From: a bacterium SCSIO 12643
GTDB taxonomy: Bacteria; Bacteroidota; Bacteroidia; Flavobacteriales_G; Salibacteraceae
DNA: 64,000 nt
Direction of reading: 5' to 3'
Assembly: GCA_024398135.1 (NCBI GenBank)
Contig: CP073750.1
Coordinates: 1,612,001 to 1,676,000 of the forward strand
In this document: positions 1-9,296 of the stretch, piece after piece
How the letters are laid out: the number at the start of each line of letters is the position of its first letter
Position numbering within the stretch: the stretch's first letter is position 1
The notes under the pieces: model-generated
Told to the model about the DNA's origin: nothing
The model's input: the letters and a program-made list of their open reading frames with translations, nothing else
Databases searched by the model: none
Made by a program: the position numbers and the translations under genes

Positions 1-1
1 C

Positions 2-202
2 GTTCTTTCACGATCACTTAAGCATGCTGAGACCATATTATCTGATCATCGATTTAAAAGAGTCCATCGCTCATTTATTATCAACACCCATAAAGTCTCC
101 AAATTTTATATTCAGGATGGTGGTTTTGTAAAAATCCTAAAAGAAAAAATACCCATTTCAAAATTTTTCGTTCAAAGAGCTTCTCAATTATTTAGCATTT
201 AA
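2..202 (+). CDS. LytTR-family response regulator, C-terminal fragment
   Basis: An open frame enters from the left edge and stops with TAA at 200-202, leaving 66 residues. The sequence RFKRVHRSFIINTHKV followed by an Ile-rich strand and KIPISKFF matches the end of a LytTR DNA-binding domain, where the basic HRS(F/Y)(I/L)(I/V)N motif precedes the last beta strands. In Bacteroidota this domain usually sits behind a CheY-like receiver and is paired with a LytS/YehU-type histidine kinase; neither is visible because the gene is cut by the window edge. The receiver domain is therefore inferred. Confidence 0.8.
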   Translation, partial: VLSRSLKHAETILSDHRFKRVHRSFIINTHKVSKFYIQDGGFVKILKEKIPISKFFVQRASQLFSI

Positions 203-412
203 CGCTCCTTATAAAATCATCACCCTAATTCATGAAACGAATCCCGTCACTCATGAAACCACCCTATTAATTCACACATAATCAATGTATTTTGAAAGCC
301 ACTAATTTATTTGCTGGTACATTTCGGGCTTACCTCCCATTCTATTAACTATTACGGAGCTTTCGGAAAATCCTTACAAAAGAGTACGCTATACTAATCA
401 AAATCATTTATT

Positions 413-3400
413 ATGAATTTTAATAACACCACGGATCATTTCTATGAATGGTCTTCTAACTTTTTACAATCCTTATTGATCTTCACCCTCCTCATAGGAG
501 CAAATTATTTACAAGCACAGGAATATGACGAATGGGCATTTGGATCAGGTGCAGGAATAAACATAAATACCAATGCTTTATTAAGTCCGGTTCCTACTGG
601 TTCAAGTTCAGGAAGAGAAGTCTCATATTGTGATGCTGCAGGAGATTTATGGTTTTATACTAAAGGAAATACGATTTACAACTATCAAACTGGTGCAGTT
701 TGTACCAGTTGTATTCCTGGAAACAATCGTAGAAAAGTAATTGTCCCTAAGGTTGGTGGAGCAAGCAATGAATTCTACATATTCACCGTTCCAACCGCAA
801 CTTCGACCAATACGGGACTGTCGTATCATGTATATAATGCAACGACCAATTCTATTTCAAGCACTGTTACATTGGGATTTTCTCCAGGTACATTTGGAGC
901 ACATTGTCAGGAAAGATTGGCTGCTGTGCCCCATTCAAACGGAACAGATTATTGGGTGGTTATAAAACCTAAAGTGGGTACAATTCCTGGTGCAACAGTA
1001 TTACCAACATTACCTGCTGGAACGACCAATTCAGATCTATATGCTTATCGCGTATCTTCTTCCGGTGTTGCAAACTCACCGGTGATCAGTGATGCTGGAT
1101 ATACCGCTGATATCAATCCTCAAACAAACTATCTGGGCCAGGCCAAATTCTCTCCAGACAAACAATATTTTGCCAGTGTGGAAAGAAAAACATTTTCAAC
1201 GGGCTTTACACATCTTTATAGATTCAATAGTGGCTCAGGTAAATTCCACCACATGTTTGCTTTACCTACACCAAGTAGCCAGTCAGCATATGGGTTATCA
1301 TTTAGTCCAAATTCAAAAGTTCTTTATACATTGACCAATGGGACTACCGGCACCTGGAGTGAAAAAATCATACAATATGATCTTGAAGATTTAGATTGTG
1401 ACCCAACTGCGACCCCTCCTTCCTGTGTTTTAACGATTTCTAGTGGGTCATCTACTCAAAAGGTTTCTGAATTTCAGTTGACCACAGATGGTAGGCTTTT
1501 AAAATCTAATGTTGGTTCAAATGCCATTGATGTTATCAGTAATCCAAATGAAATTGGTTGTGCCAATATACAGTACCTACCAAATAGTTTAACCGTTGGT
1601 ACAGGAGCAAATGTTTCTGGAGTAAGCTTACCAAACAACATTGATGGAGAGAAAAACAACAGCAGTGTATCTATTTTTACTTGTTCAAAAACATGTAGCA
1701 CAGCTACATTTTCATTTACTGGTGGTGCGGATATCATTACATGGAATTTTGGAGATGGGACAAGTATTTCAGGAAATCCTGACCTTGGTGGAACACCTCC
1801 ACAATCGCATACTTCAGGGACTTATTTTAGACCCGTACATCAATTCCCAAATGGAGGAGGAACATATACCGTTACAGCGTCCACAAGTACTTATTCTGTA
1901 AGTACAACTGTGACTATTCTAGGCATCACTCCAATTCAAGTGAGTTCTTCAAGTTTTCCGGTGTGTGCAGGAAATAATACTGCAGCAAACATTGCTGTAA
2001 CTAACTCTTCCGCTTTTTCTTCTATTTCATGGGTGGATTGCACTCCTCCAGGATTATCACCTCTCCCAAGTGCTACAGGAAATTCAGTAACCTTCTCCAC
2101 AGGGTCTATGTTAGCTGGAACTTATACTTATTGTCTGACAGGAATTTTAACAAATGGATGTACTGTAACAGAACAATATTCATTTGACATCACTCAGGGA
2201 GACTGGCCAAAAATCACCAATAATACTGCTTCATGGGATAAAGGCACATGTACCGCAACCGATAATCATGGTGACATTTATATGGGGGGTGAATTCGATG
2301 AAGAAACAGACTTTGATGGAATTACCGTATCTGGAAATCCAAATGCCAAAGTAAACGCCTATTTAGCTAAATACGAGTTATGTAACACAGTAGAATGGGT
2401 TGCTGTAGCCAGTTCTACCGATATGGTTACACGCACTTCTATGGATATCAATGAAAGTCTGGAACTTATATATGTTAGCGGAAGATGTCAGGATCAAACC
2501 ATATTTGAGTCGGGTATAGATATGAACGGTTCTCCTGTTTGTCCAACGTCTATTACCATTAATGGAAATGGAGTCTATGTGGCTATTTACGATTATGATG
2601 GTTGTCTGCAAGACGTACATATGGTGAACGACAACTCCAGCTTTATTCAAAACTCTGCACATGTTGCCGTATCCAGACCATCGATAAGTGGAGGTATTCA
2701 AGATCGCGTGTATCTGTCCATAAACGTTACCCCATTAAATGGATCAATTGAAAGATTACATGTGGTCGGGTATAGACAAGTTGGTACAAGCCTACTTACA
2801 CAATGGCAACAAAACCTAGAGTCTAAATTTGGAATTTATGCCGCTGATATTAGTGCTATAGGCAACACTATAGGTGTGACCGGAAAATTCTGGGGAGCAA
2901 TGTATTACTACAATCCAAATCAAACGCTTTTGGGTGCTAATGCAAGTGCTGCAAAATCTGAGGCATTTGTTATTGGTTTAAGAGATCAGGGAGGTGCTAG
3001 TGTATACAATCCAGAATTTACTGCGAGAATAAACAGATACTCACTCCCAAATGTGTATTCAGAAGGTACCGGTATCTATCTGGAAGATGAGTCTCAAATG
3101 TATTTATCCGGAAATTTTGATAACGATATTAAAGCGCCATTTAATATGGGAGGAACCAATATCCAGGTATATACTACCCCAGGAAATACTGCTGGCTACA
3201 TTTTCAGACTTAATGATAATAATTTCGTAACCAATCCGGATTGGTTTAGAACCATTTGGGCAGATAAAAAAATGACTGCAATGGATGTGATTACCAGATA
3301 TAATCACACTTATTTCGTAGGTAACTGGGAAGGACCCGAATTCTTTATTGACAATACAACTATTGATAATAATCTGGATAAAAACAAAATGTACATCTAT

Positions 3401-3949
3401 TGTATCGTAAATGATGGAACAATAACTTCTCCGTTGACTTATCTGAATTATTCACAAAACCTCTCCGGAGGCAACGATTTTATGACCCCAACAAGAATAT
3501 CATATGCCACCGAAAATATGTATGTGAGTGGATTCTTTCAGGGAGAATATGAGATGATCAATGACGTAGCGCAAAACTCAAGTATTCAGTCGACTACAGG
3601 TACACATAATAGTATGATGTGGAGATACTATTCTACTTCAAATAATGGGCAAGCATTTAAAAAGGAACAGCCAACATCTACAGTAAGCTTTAGAAAACAA
3701 GCTGAACAAATCATGGTATTCCCAAATCCGGCACATGAAGTATTTACAATTGATCTTCAAGAGTTTTCAAATGCCGAATCATTTAATGTATCTATTTATG
3801 ACATGACAGGTAAAATGGTTCATCAATCCAATTTCACATCTAACACAATGCGCATTGACGCCAATGAGTGGAAATCCGGATTGTATATGATCATGATTCA
3901 AAATGAAAATGAATCATACTCTAAGAAAATCATCATTGGAAGTCATTAA
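413..3949 (+). CDS. Large secreted PKD-domain protein with T9SS sorting domain
   Basis: A 1178-residue exported protein. A hydrophobic segment at about residues 16-36 ending LQAQ is a signal peptide. Residues ~45-420 carry repeated FSP(D/N)xK phrases (FSPDKQYF, FSPNSKVLY) typical of surface beta-propellers. A PKD domain lies near residues 425-505 with the hallmark WNFGDGTS. Residues ~595-1090 hold further propeller-like repeats (VSGRCQDQ, YLSGNFDND, YVSGFFQGEY). The last ~80 residues, starting at MVFPNPAHE, are a Por_secretion_tail (type A) domain, so export through T9SS and attachment to or release from the cell surface is expected. It stands alone with its own terminator. The substrate or partner cannot be told from sequence; an adhesin or surface-layer role is inference. 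Confidence 0.85.
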   Translation: MNFNNTTDHFYEWSSNFLQSLLIFTLLIGANYLQAQEYDEWAFGSGAGININTNALLSPVPTGSSSGREVSYCDAAGDLWFYTKGNTIYNYQTGAVCTSCIPGNNRRKVIVPKVGGASNEFYIFTVPTATSTNTGLSYHVYNATTNSISSTVTLGFSPGTFGAHCQERLAAVPHSNGTDYWVVIKPKVGTIPGATVLPTLPAGTTNSDLYAYRVSSSGVANSPVISDAGYTADINPQTNYLGQAKFSPDKQYFASVERKTFSTGFTHLYRFNSGSGKFHHMFALPTPSSQSAYGLSFSPNSKVLYTLTNGTTGTWSEKIIQYDLEDLDCDPTATPPSCVLTISSGSSTQKVSEFQLTTDGRLLKSNVGSNAIDVISNPNEIGCANIQYLPNSLTVGTGANVSGVSLPNNIDGEKNNSSVSIFTCSKTCSTATFSFTGGADIITWNFGDGTSISGNPDLGGTPPQSHTSGTYFRPVHQFPNGGGTYTVTASTSTYSVSTTVTILGITPIQVSSSSFPVCAGNNTAANIAVTNSSAFSSISWVDCTPPGLSPLPSATGNSVTFSTGSMLAGTYTYCLTGILTNGCTVTEQYSFDITQGDWPKITNNTASWDKGTCTATDNHGDIYMGGEFDEETDFDGITVSGNPNAKVNAYLAKYELCNTVEWVAVASSTDMVTRTSMDINESLELIYVSGRCQDQTIFESGIDMNGSPVCPTSITINGNGVYVAIYDYDGCLQDVHMVNDNSSFIQNSAHVAVSRPSISGGIQDRVYLSINVTPLNGSIERLHVVGYRQVGTSLLTQWQQNLESKFGIYAADISAIGNTIGVTGKFWGAMYYYNPNQTLLGANASAAKSEAFVIGLRDQGGASVYNPEFTARINRYSLPNVYSEGTGIYLEDESQMYLSGNFDNDIKAPFNMGGTNIQVYTTPGNTAGYIFRLNDNNFVTNPDWFRTIWADKKMTAMDVITRYNHTYFVGNWEGPEFFIDNTTIDNNLDKNKMYIYCIVNDGTITSPLTYLNYSQNLSGGNDFMTPTRISYATENMYVSGFFQGEYEMINDVAQNSSIQSTTGTHNSMMWRYYSTSNNGQAFKKEQPTSTVSFRKQAEQIMVFPNPAHEVFTIDLQEFSNAESFNVSIYDMTGKMVHQSNFTSNTMRIDANEWKSGLYMIMIQNENESYSKKIIIGSH

Positions 3950-3971
3950 CCCAATCATCATATCATAATGC

Positions 3972-4006
3972 AAGAGCTCATATAAAATTATATGAGCTCT
4001 TTTATT
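3972..4006 (+). terminator. Rho-independent terminator after the PKD/T9SS gene
   Basis: A near-perfect 13-bp inverted repeat (AAGAGCTCATATA / TATATGAGCTCTT) with a 4-base loop is followed by a T-rich run, 22 bases after the stop codon at 3949. Confidence 0.85.
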
Positions 4007-4081
4007 TTTACTTAATAATGCAATCATATAACCATAATGATTCAATGATTTAATCCCAACATTAGATTCATACAACACCTT

Positions 4082-4089
4082 TAAATTTG
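4082..4089 (+). promoter_or_regulatory. TAnnTTTG (-7) promoter box of olsF
   Basis: TAAATTTG matches the Bacteroidota -7 consensus TAnnTTTG exactly. Its final TTG is in frame with the downstream gene and could be mistaken for a start codon. Transcription should begin some 5-8 bases after the box, which makes the ATG at 4135 the first usable start. Confidence 0.6.
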
Positions 4090-4134
4090 ACCATCAACGT
4101 TATACGTGTTTTCTGTTTATCGATTCTCTTGAAC

Positions 4135-5943
4135 ATGATCAATGAAAAGACCACATTAGATTCCAAACAATCTCCGATGGATATCATTAAGATTGACAAA
4201 TTCAAATCGCTCACCGGGGTTAAAAATAATTTTCTAGCACAATCCGCTATGAAAGTTTTGGGATTAAATAAAATGAACTCGATTTATAATCAATCTTATC
4301 ATAAAGACGCTTCAATATTTCTGGAACAAATCAAAAATAATCTGGAGCTTGAAATTGAATTTGATCCTACTGACCTCAAAAACATCCCCAAAGAAGGCCC
4401 TTTTATTACCATTTCAAATCATCCTTTTGGAGGTATTGATGGTATACTGCTCCTGGAACTCTTACTAAAAGTTAGACCTGACTTTAAAGTACTTGGAAAT
4501 TACTTACTCTCTAATATTGAACCCATTCAAGACCAAATCATTCAGGTTGACCCTTTTCACCCAAAAGATCAAATTAACCTCAGTGGGATCAAACAAGCTT
4601 TGACTCATATTTCAACCGATCACCCCATAGGAATTTTCCCGGCAGGGGAAGTTTCTTCGTGGTCGGGTTTGAGAAAAGGAATCATCGATAAACCCTGGAA
4701 AAAATCCATCATTAAGTTCATTAAGCGCTGTGAAGTTCCTATTATCCCTATTTATTTTCATGGATCCAACAGTGTAGTTTTTAATGGACTTGGAGTTATT
4801 CACCCATTTTTGAGAACCCTCCAACTTCCACGTGAAGCCATCAAGCAAGGGCGTGGTCCTATTCAAATTAAAATTGGAAAACCGATTAGTGTAAAGCGTC
4901 AAAATAAGTTTACATCCAATGCACAATTTGGAGCCTTTCTTCGCTCTAAAACCTACATTCTGGGTACAGGGTTAAAATCCAATCTCTTTTTCAAAAAGAA
5001 GTTTTTCTTAAAAAAGCCCAAGCCCATAATTCACCAGACACCTCACCAACTTATTATTTATGATCTGGTTCAGATTCCTAAAGAAGACAAACTGTTCTCG
5101 GTTGGTCCTTTTGATTGTTTTTGCACCACCATAGAAAACATCCCGAATATCATTAGAGAAATTGGTCGTTTACGAGAAATTACTTTTCGGGATGTTGGGG
5201 AGGGAACCAATAAAGAATTAGATATTGACCAGTATGATATCTATTACAAACACCTATTCGTTTGGGAACGTGAAAAGCAAAAAATTGTTGGCGCCTATCG
5301 TGTAGGAAACGGCAAACAAATCATGGCTGAATACGGTAAAGCTGGCTTCTACATTTGCTCATTATTTAAAACCAGCCCGGAACTTAATCCGTTGTTAGCC
5401 TCTTCTATGGAACTGGGTCGTTCTTTTATTGTGCAGGAGTTCCAAAGGTCGGCAAGTGCTTTATTTATGCTTTGGAAAGGTATTTTATATTACACCATCA
5501 ACAATAAAGAATGTGATTACCTCATTGGCCCGGTAAGTATAAGCGGACGTTACAATAAGAACTCAAAAATGCTGATCGCTAATTATATTATTGAACATCA
5601 TTTTGATGAGCAACTAGCTGAATTTGTTAAACCCAGAAAACGTGTCAGATTCACGCGCTTGAACAACAAAACCAACTTCAATGCACTAAATAGTGAAACT
5701 TTAGAAGAATTAGATCGCGTGATCGAAGCCATTGAACCCGGTAAAGTCAAACTTCCGATTCTGCTAAAGAAATACTTAAAACAAAAAGCAAAAATTATTG
5801 GGTTCAATCGAGACCCACAGTTTAACAATGCTTTGGATGGATTTCTGGTTTTAAAACTTTCTGATCTGAACATTGAATTTGTAAAAGGCCTCTCTCAGGA
5901 CTTTGATGACGTTGAATTGTTAAGTCGGTTTAGTCAGAATTAA
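4135..5943 (+). CDS. olsF: Bifunctional ornithine-lipid synthase (acyltransferase-GNAT fusion, OlsF type)
   Basis: A two-domain protein of about 602 residues. The N-terminal half is a PlsC-like lysophospholipid O-acyltransferase with the acyltransferase motif NHPFGGIDG and the glycerol-phosphate-site motif IFPAGEVSSW, followed by IIPIYFHG. The C-terminal half (from about LREITFRDVGEG) is an OlsB-like N-acyltransferase of the GNAT fold that transfers an acyl chain from acyl-ACP to an amino acid. This fusion order (O-acyl first, N-acyl second) is that of OlsF described in Serratia and Flavobacterium, which makes ornithine lipids; glycine or other amino-acid lipids are possible in Bacteroidota. 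The open frame reaches back to a TTG at 4087, but that TTG belongs to a promoter box, so the ATG at 4135 (or 4177) is preferred. Expected at the inner membrane. Confidence 0.85.
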   Translation: MINEKTTLDSKQSPMDIIKIDKFKSLTGVKNNFLAQSAMKVLGLNKMNSIYNQSYHKDASIFLEQIKNNLELEIEFDPTDLKNIPKEGPFITISNHPFGGIDGILLLELLLKVRPDFKVLGNYLLSNIEPIQDQIIQVDPFHPKDQINLSGIKQALTHISTDHPIGIFPAGEVSSWSGLRKGIIDKPWKKSIIKFIKRCEVPIIPIYFHGSNSVVFNGLGVIHPFLRTLQLPREAIKQGRGPIQIKIGKPISVKRQNKFTSNAQFGAFLRSKTYILGTGLKSNLFFKKKFFLKKPKPIIHQTPHQLIIYDLVQIPKEDKLFSVGPFDCFCTTIENIPNIIREIGRLREITFRDVGEGTNKELDIDQYDIYYKHLFVWEREKQKIVGAYRVGNGKQIMAEYGKAGFYICSLFKTSPELNPLLASSMELGRSFIVQEFQRSASALFMLWKGILYYTINNKECDYLIGPVSISGRYNKNSKMLIANYIIEHHFDEQLAEFVKPRKRVRFTRLNNKTNFNALNSETLEELDRVIEAIEPGKVKLPILLKKYLKQKAKIIGFNRDPQFNNALDGFLVLKLSDLNIEFVKGLSQDFDDVELLSRFSQN

Positions 5944-5946
5944 GAA

Positions 5947-5975
5947 AACCACTCCCCTGACTTCAGGAAGTGGTT
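5947..5975. terminator. Bidirectional hairpin between olsF and acs
   Basis: AACCACT...AGTGGTT with an inner CCTG/CAGG pairing forms a bulged hairpin between two converging genes. An A-run on its left (read as T on the minus strand) and a T-rich right flank suit termination from both sides. Confidence 0.65.
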
Positions 5976-5998
5976 CTATATTTCATTCTATATACTAT

Positions 5999-7906
5999 TT
6001 AAAGCGCATTATCCATGATATCCTGAACAACTTCCGGATTTAATAGTGTAGAAGTATCTCCTAAATTGGAAGTATCCTTACCCGCAATTTTTCTCAAAAT
6101 TCTACGCATAATTTTTCCAGATCGTGTTTTAGGAAGTCCGCTGGTAAATTGAATTTTATCCAGTTTGGCAATCGGACCAATATGTTCTGTAATAATTTGA
6201 TTGATCTCTTTTCTCAAATTATCATGTAATCTTCCTTCACCTGTTTCTTTCAAGGTAACATATCCATACAATGCATTTCCTTTCACATCATGAGGGAAAC
6301 CCACAATGGCCGATTCTGCAACGGCCGGATGTTCGTTGATCACATCTTCTATTGGTGCTGTACCTAAATTATGGCCCGAAACAATAATGACATCATCTAC
6401 ACGTCCCGTGATTCTATAATATCCCACAGCATCTCTTAATGCCCCGTCACCGGTAAAATACTTATCCTCAAAGGCACTAAAATATGTATCTTTATATCGT
6501 TGATGATTTCCCCAAATAGTTCTGGCCATTGAGGGCCATGGATATTTAATACATAATCTTCCATCCACCTGCTTACCTTCAATTTCATTTCCATTTTCAT
6601 CCATTAATACCGGTTGAATTCCTGGTAATGGTAATGTGGCATATGTTGGAATGGTTGGTGTCACATATGGAATTGGGGACAACATAATGCCTCCGGTTTC
6701 TGTCTGCCACCAGGTATCTACAATTGGACTTTGTTTCTTGCCCACATTGTCGTTATACCAGTGCCACGCCTCTTCATTGATCGGTTCTCCAACAGATCCT
6801 AAAACTTTTAATGAACTTAAGTCATAACGATCTACGTGTTCTAAATTCTCTTTAGCCAATGCACGAATCGCAGTTGGTGCGGTATAAAACTGTGTGATCT
6901 TATGCTTCTCTACAATTTCCCAAAACCGTCCACAATCCGGATAACTCGGAACACCTTCAAACATTACTGTTGTGGCCCCATTGGCTAATGGCCCATATAC
7001 AATGTAACTATGTCCGGTAATCCAGCCAATATCCGCTGTACACCAGTAAATATCTTCATTTCTGTAGTTAAACACATTCTTAAATGTATAGGCCGTATAT
7101 ACCATATACCCTCCTGTCGTATGTACCATTCCTTTTGGCATTCCTGTCGAACCAGATGTATACAAAATAAACAATGGGTCTTCTGCGTCCATAATTTCCG
7201 GTGCACATTCTTTTGACGCACCATCCAGCAATGGTTGCAACCAATGGTCACATCCATCTTTCATAGTGATCTCTGACTGAATTCGTTTAGCTACCAAAAC
7301 ACTTTCCACACTTGGACAGTCTTCCAAAGCTTCATCAACTATACCTTTTAAATCAATAGTCTTTGCTCCACGATATGAACCATCAGAAGTAATCACCATT
7401 TTACAATCCGCATCATTAATTCGGGTAGACAATGCAGTAGATGAAAATCCAGCGAATACAACCGAGTGAATAGCTCCAATCCGGGCACAGGCCAAAACTG
7501 AAATAGCTAATTCAGGAATCATAGGTAAATAGATACATACCCGATCTCCTTTTCCAACTCCCTGATCTTTCAATACATTGGCAAACTGATTTACACGTTC
7601 ATGTAATTGATTATATGTGATGTGTTCCGCAGCTTCATTTGGATCATTAGGTTCAAATAAAATAGCCGTTTTATCTCCTTTGGTAAATAGGTGTCGATCT
7701 ATACAGTTTTCTGTAATATTAAGCTTTGCTCCTTCAAACCATTTTACTTCCGGAGTCTTAAAATCCCAACTCAACACATTATTCCATCGCTTTCTCCATA
7801 CAAAATGTTCTTCGGCTATTTCCTCCCAAAAATTCTCGGGTTCTCGTACTGATTTTCGGTATACTCTATAATACTCTTCTAAATGTTTGATATGATAATT
7901 ACTCAT
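5999..7906 (-). CDS. acs: Acetyl-CoA synthetase
   Basis: A 635-residue AMP-forming acetate-CoA ligase that activates acetate with ATP to acetyl-AMP and then acetyl-CoA. The P-loop-like ANL signature YTSGSTGMPKGMVHTTGGY, the adenylate-binding TWWQTETGG, the hinge region GRVDDVIIVSGHNLGT and the C-terminal catalytic lysine motif KTRSGKIMRR (a known acetylation site in the family) are all present. Length matches canonical Acs. It is transcribed alone toward the converging olsF gene and stands 93 bases from the pirin gene upstream. In Bacteroidota this enzyme feeds acetate into the TCA/glyoxylate pathways. Confidence 0.97.
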   Translation of the reverse strand: MSNYHIKHLEEYYRVYRKSVREPENFWEEIAEEHFVWRKRWNNVLSWDFKTPEVKWFEGAKLNITENCIDRHLFTKGDKTAILFEPNDPNEAAEHITYNQLHERVNQFANVLKDQGVGKGDRVCIYLPMIPELAISVLACARIGAIHSVVFAGFSSTALSTRINDADCKMVITSDGSYRGAKTIDLKGIVDEALEDCPSVESVLVAKRIQSEITMKDGCDHWLQPLLDGASKECAPEIMDAEDPLFILYTSGSTGMPKGMVHTTGGYMVYTAYTFKNVFNYRNEDIYWCTADIGWITGHSYIVYGPLANGATTVMFEGVPSYPDCGRFWEIVEKHKITQFYTAPTAIRALAKENLEHVDRYDLSSLKVLGSVGEPINEEAWHWYNDNVGKKQSPIVDTWWQTETGGIMLSPIPYVTPTIPTYATLPLPGIQPVLMDENGNEIEGKQVDGRLCIKYPWPSMARTIWGNHQRYKDTYFSAFEDKYFTGDGALRDAVGYYRITGRVDDVIIVSGHNLGTAPIEDVINEHPAVAESAIVGFPHDVKGNALYGYVTLKETGEGRLHDNLRKEINQIITEHIGPIAKLDKIQFTSGLPKTRSGKIMRRILRKIAGKDTSNLGDTSTLLNPEVVQDIMDNAL

Positions 7907-7999
7907 GTCTGTTCAAGTAGTTTTTATATTTCAATGTTCACGTTAAAGTGCGGAACAATTTACAAAGAATTTTGAGAGATCGAATCTTAAAAACTCATT

Positions 8000-9013
8000 T
8001 TACAACCCTTCCTCTCGATCTCCATTTGCAAACACAGCAAAGTGCTTTTTTTCACTTCCATGAACAGGGTCATGACCAGACCAGGGCCAACCACCAAATT
8101 GTGTTTTTTGATAATCCATAAATGCCTGTCGAATCTCATCTTCTGAGTTCATTACAAAGGGACCGTATAGGACTACCGGTTCATGTATAGGTTGACCTTG
8201 TAAAAACAGCAGATATGCATCTTCACTCCCGTTTTTCAATTGAATATCATTGGCACCTTTCAATTCGACACCTGAATGTGATCCAACCTCAACTTCAGCA
8301 ATCTCCATGTGATCACCCCCATAAAAAAACAACGTCCTATTGACATCACTTGTAGCTTTTGGCAGAGTCCATTTTGCTCCTGCTTCCATTCGAAGCATCC
8401 AAACCCGTACTTCATGACTAGATTCATTGGCCCAGGAATTTGGTGCACATGGGGGACTCCTAAACTCTTTATAGTCTCCTGATATTATGGTTAATTGTAT
8501 AGATTTTCCAGATGCATCCTGTTCTGAAATCTTTGGTACATCTTGCTTCCAAATCATGGCATAATGAGGTTCCACCATTTTGTCTTTTCGAGGGAGGTTG
8601 AGCCAAATTTGAAAAATCTCTAACGGGTTACCTTGATCTTGATTCAGCAAAGGAAACATTTCAGAATGCTGTACACCTTTTCCTGCAGTCATCCATTGTA
8701 CATCACCATCACCAAACCTGCCATAAGCGCCTAAAGAATCTGCATGATCTACCGTTCCTTCGGTCGTAATCGTAATAGTTTCAAACCCTCGATGCGGATG
8801 ATATGGAAATCCGGGAACGGTTTGCCCATGATACATTCTCCATCCATCTTTCAATACAAAATCTTCTCCCAGTCTACGTCCTTCCAAAGACGCATCCGGA
8901 CCTAAATTTGAATTTCCTTTTGGATATGCATCTGCATGATGCGCACAAAATAAAAACGGGTCCTGCGTTTCCCATGGGAATCCTAATTTAAATACCCGTA
9001 TTACATCTCTCAT
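8000..9013 (-). CDS. Pirin family protein
   Basis: A 337-residue bicupin. The pirin N-terminal signature is clear: HPHRGFETITITTEG followed by the metal-site region DVQWMTAGKGVQHSEMFP. The C-terminal cupin includes LFLQGQPIHEPVVLYGPFVMN. Pirins are iron-binding; some act as quercetinases and others as redox-sensing cofactors, and no specific role can be assigned here. It is 4 bases downstream of a 62-residue membrane protein gene and probably cotranscribed with it. Confidence 0.92.
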   Translation of the reverse strand: MRDVIRVFKLGFPWETQDPFLFCAHHADAYPKGNSNLGPDASLEGRRLGEDFVLKDGWRMYHGQTVPGFPYHPHRGFETITITTEGTVDHADSLGAYGRFGDGDVQWMTAGKGVQHSEMFPLLNQDQGNPLEIFQIWLNLPRKDKMVEPHYAMIWKQDVPKISEQDASGKSIQLTIISGDYKEFRSPPCAPNSWANESSHEVRVWMLRMEAGAKWTLPKATSDVNRTLFFYGGDHMEIAEVEVGSHSGVELKGANDIQLKNGSEDAYLLFLQGQPIHEPVVLYGPFVMNSEDEIRQAFMDYQKTQFGGWPWSGHDPVHGSEKKHFAVFANGDREEGL

Positions 9014-9017
9014 CCGT

Positions 9018-9206
9018 CTATAACCCTTCTTCTCGATTTTTGTATGCTGCCCAAATCAATCCCATTGAGATAAATCCGATGCCCATTCCAATCGCTCCAC
9101 CTACTGCTACATTCCCCATCAACATTCCTAATCCACCACCAACGAACATACATCCTACGAAAATAACTCCACCGATTTGTGATCCACTTTTTGTATTTTC
9201 TGCCAT
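9018..9206 (-). CDS. Small glycine-rich membrane protein
   Basis: A 62-residue protein that is almost entirely two glycine-rich hydrophobic helices (about residues 10-30 and 32-52) with GxxxG-like patterns. The tail NREEGL is identical to the C-terminal six residues region of the downstream pirin (DREEGL) only by resemblance. It precedes the pirin gene by 4 bases, suggesting one transcript. No family is recognised. Confidence 0.65.
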   Translation of the reverse strand: MAENTKSGSQIGGVIFVGCMFVGGGLGMLMGNVAVGGAIGMGIGFISMGLIWAAYKNREEGL

Positions 9207-9233
9207 AGCTTATATTGATTTTTTGTAAAGATA

Positions 9234-9271
9234 AAAAAATGCCTTTACTCTAATTTAAAGTAAAGGCATTT
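9234..9271 (-). terminator. Terminator of the 9297-10130 gene
   Basis: AAATGCCTTTACT and AGTAAAGGCATTT form a perfect 13-bp stem around a 9-base loop. On the minus strand the stem is followed by a run of seven T, directly downstream of the gene ending at 9297. Confidence 0.9.
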
Positions 9272-9296
9272 CTACAAAAAATTATGGATCAATGAA

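Noticed and set aside
2378-2701. Minus-strand 107-residue open frame within the PKD gene
   Set aside because: Antisense shadow of a well-supported gene with no domain or start signal.
4087-4134. TTG start giving olsF a hydrophobic N-terminal extension
   Set aside because: The TTG is the end of a TAAATTTG promoter box, so it should not be inside the mRNA coding part; the family starts further down.
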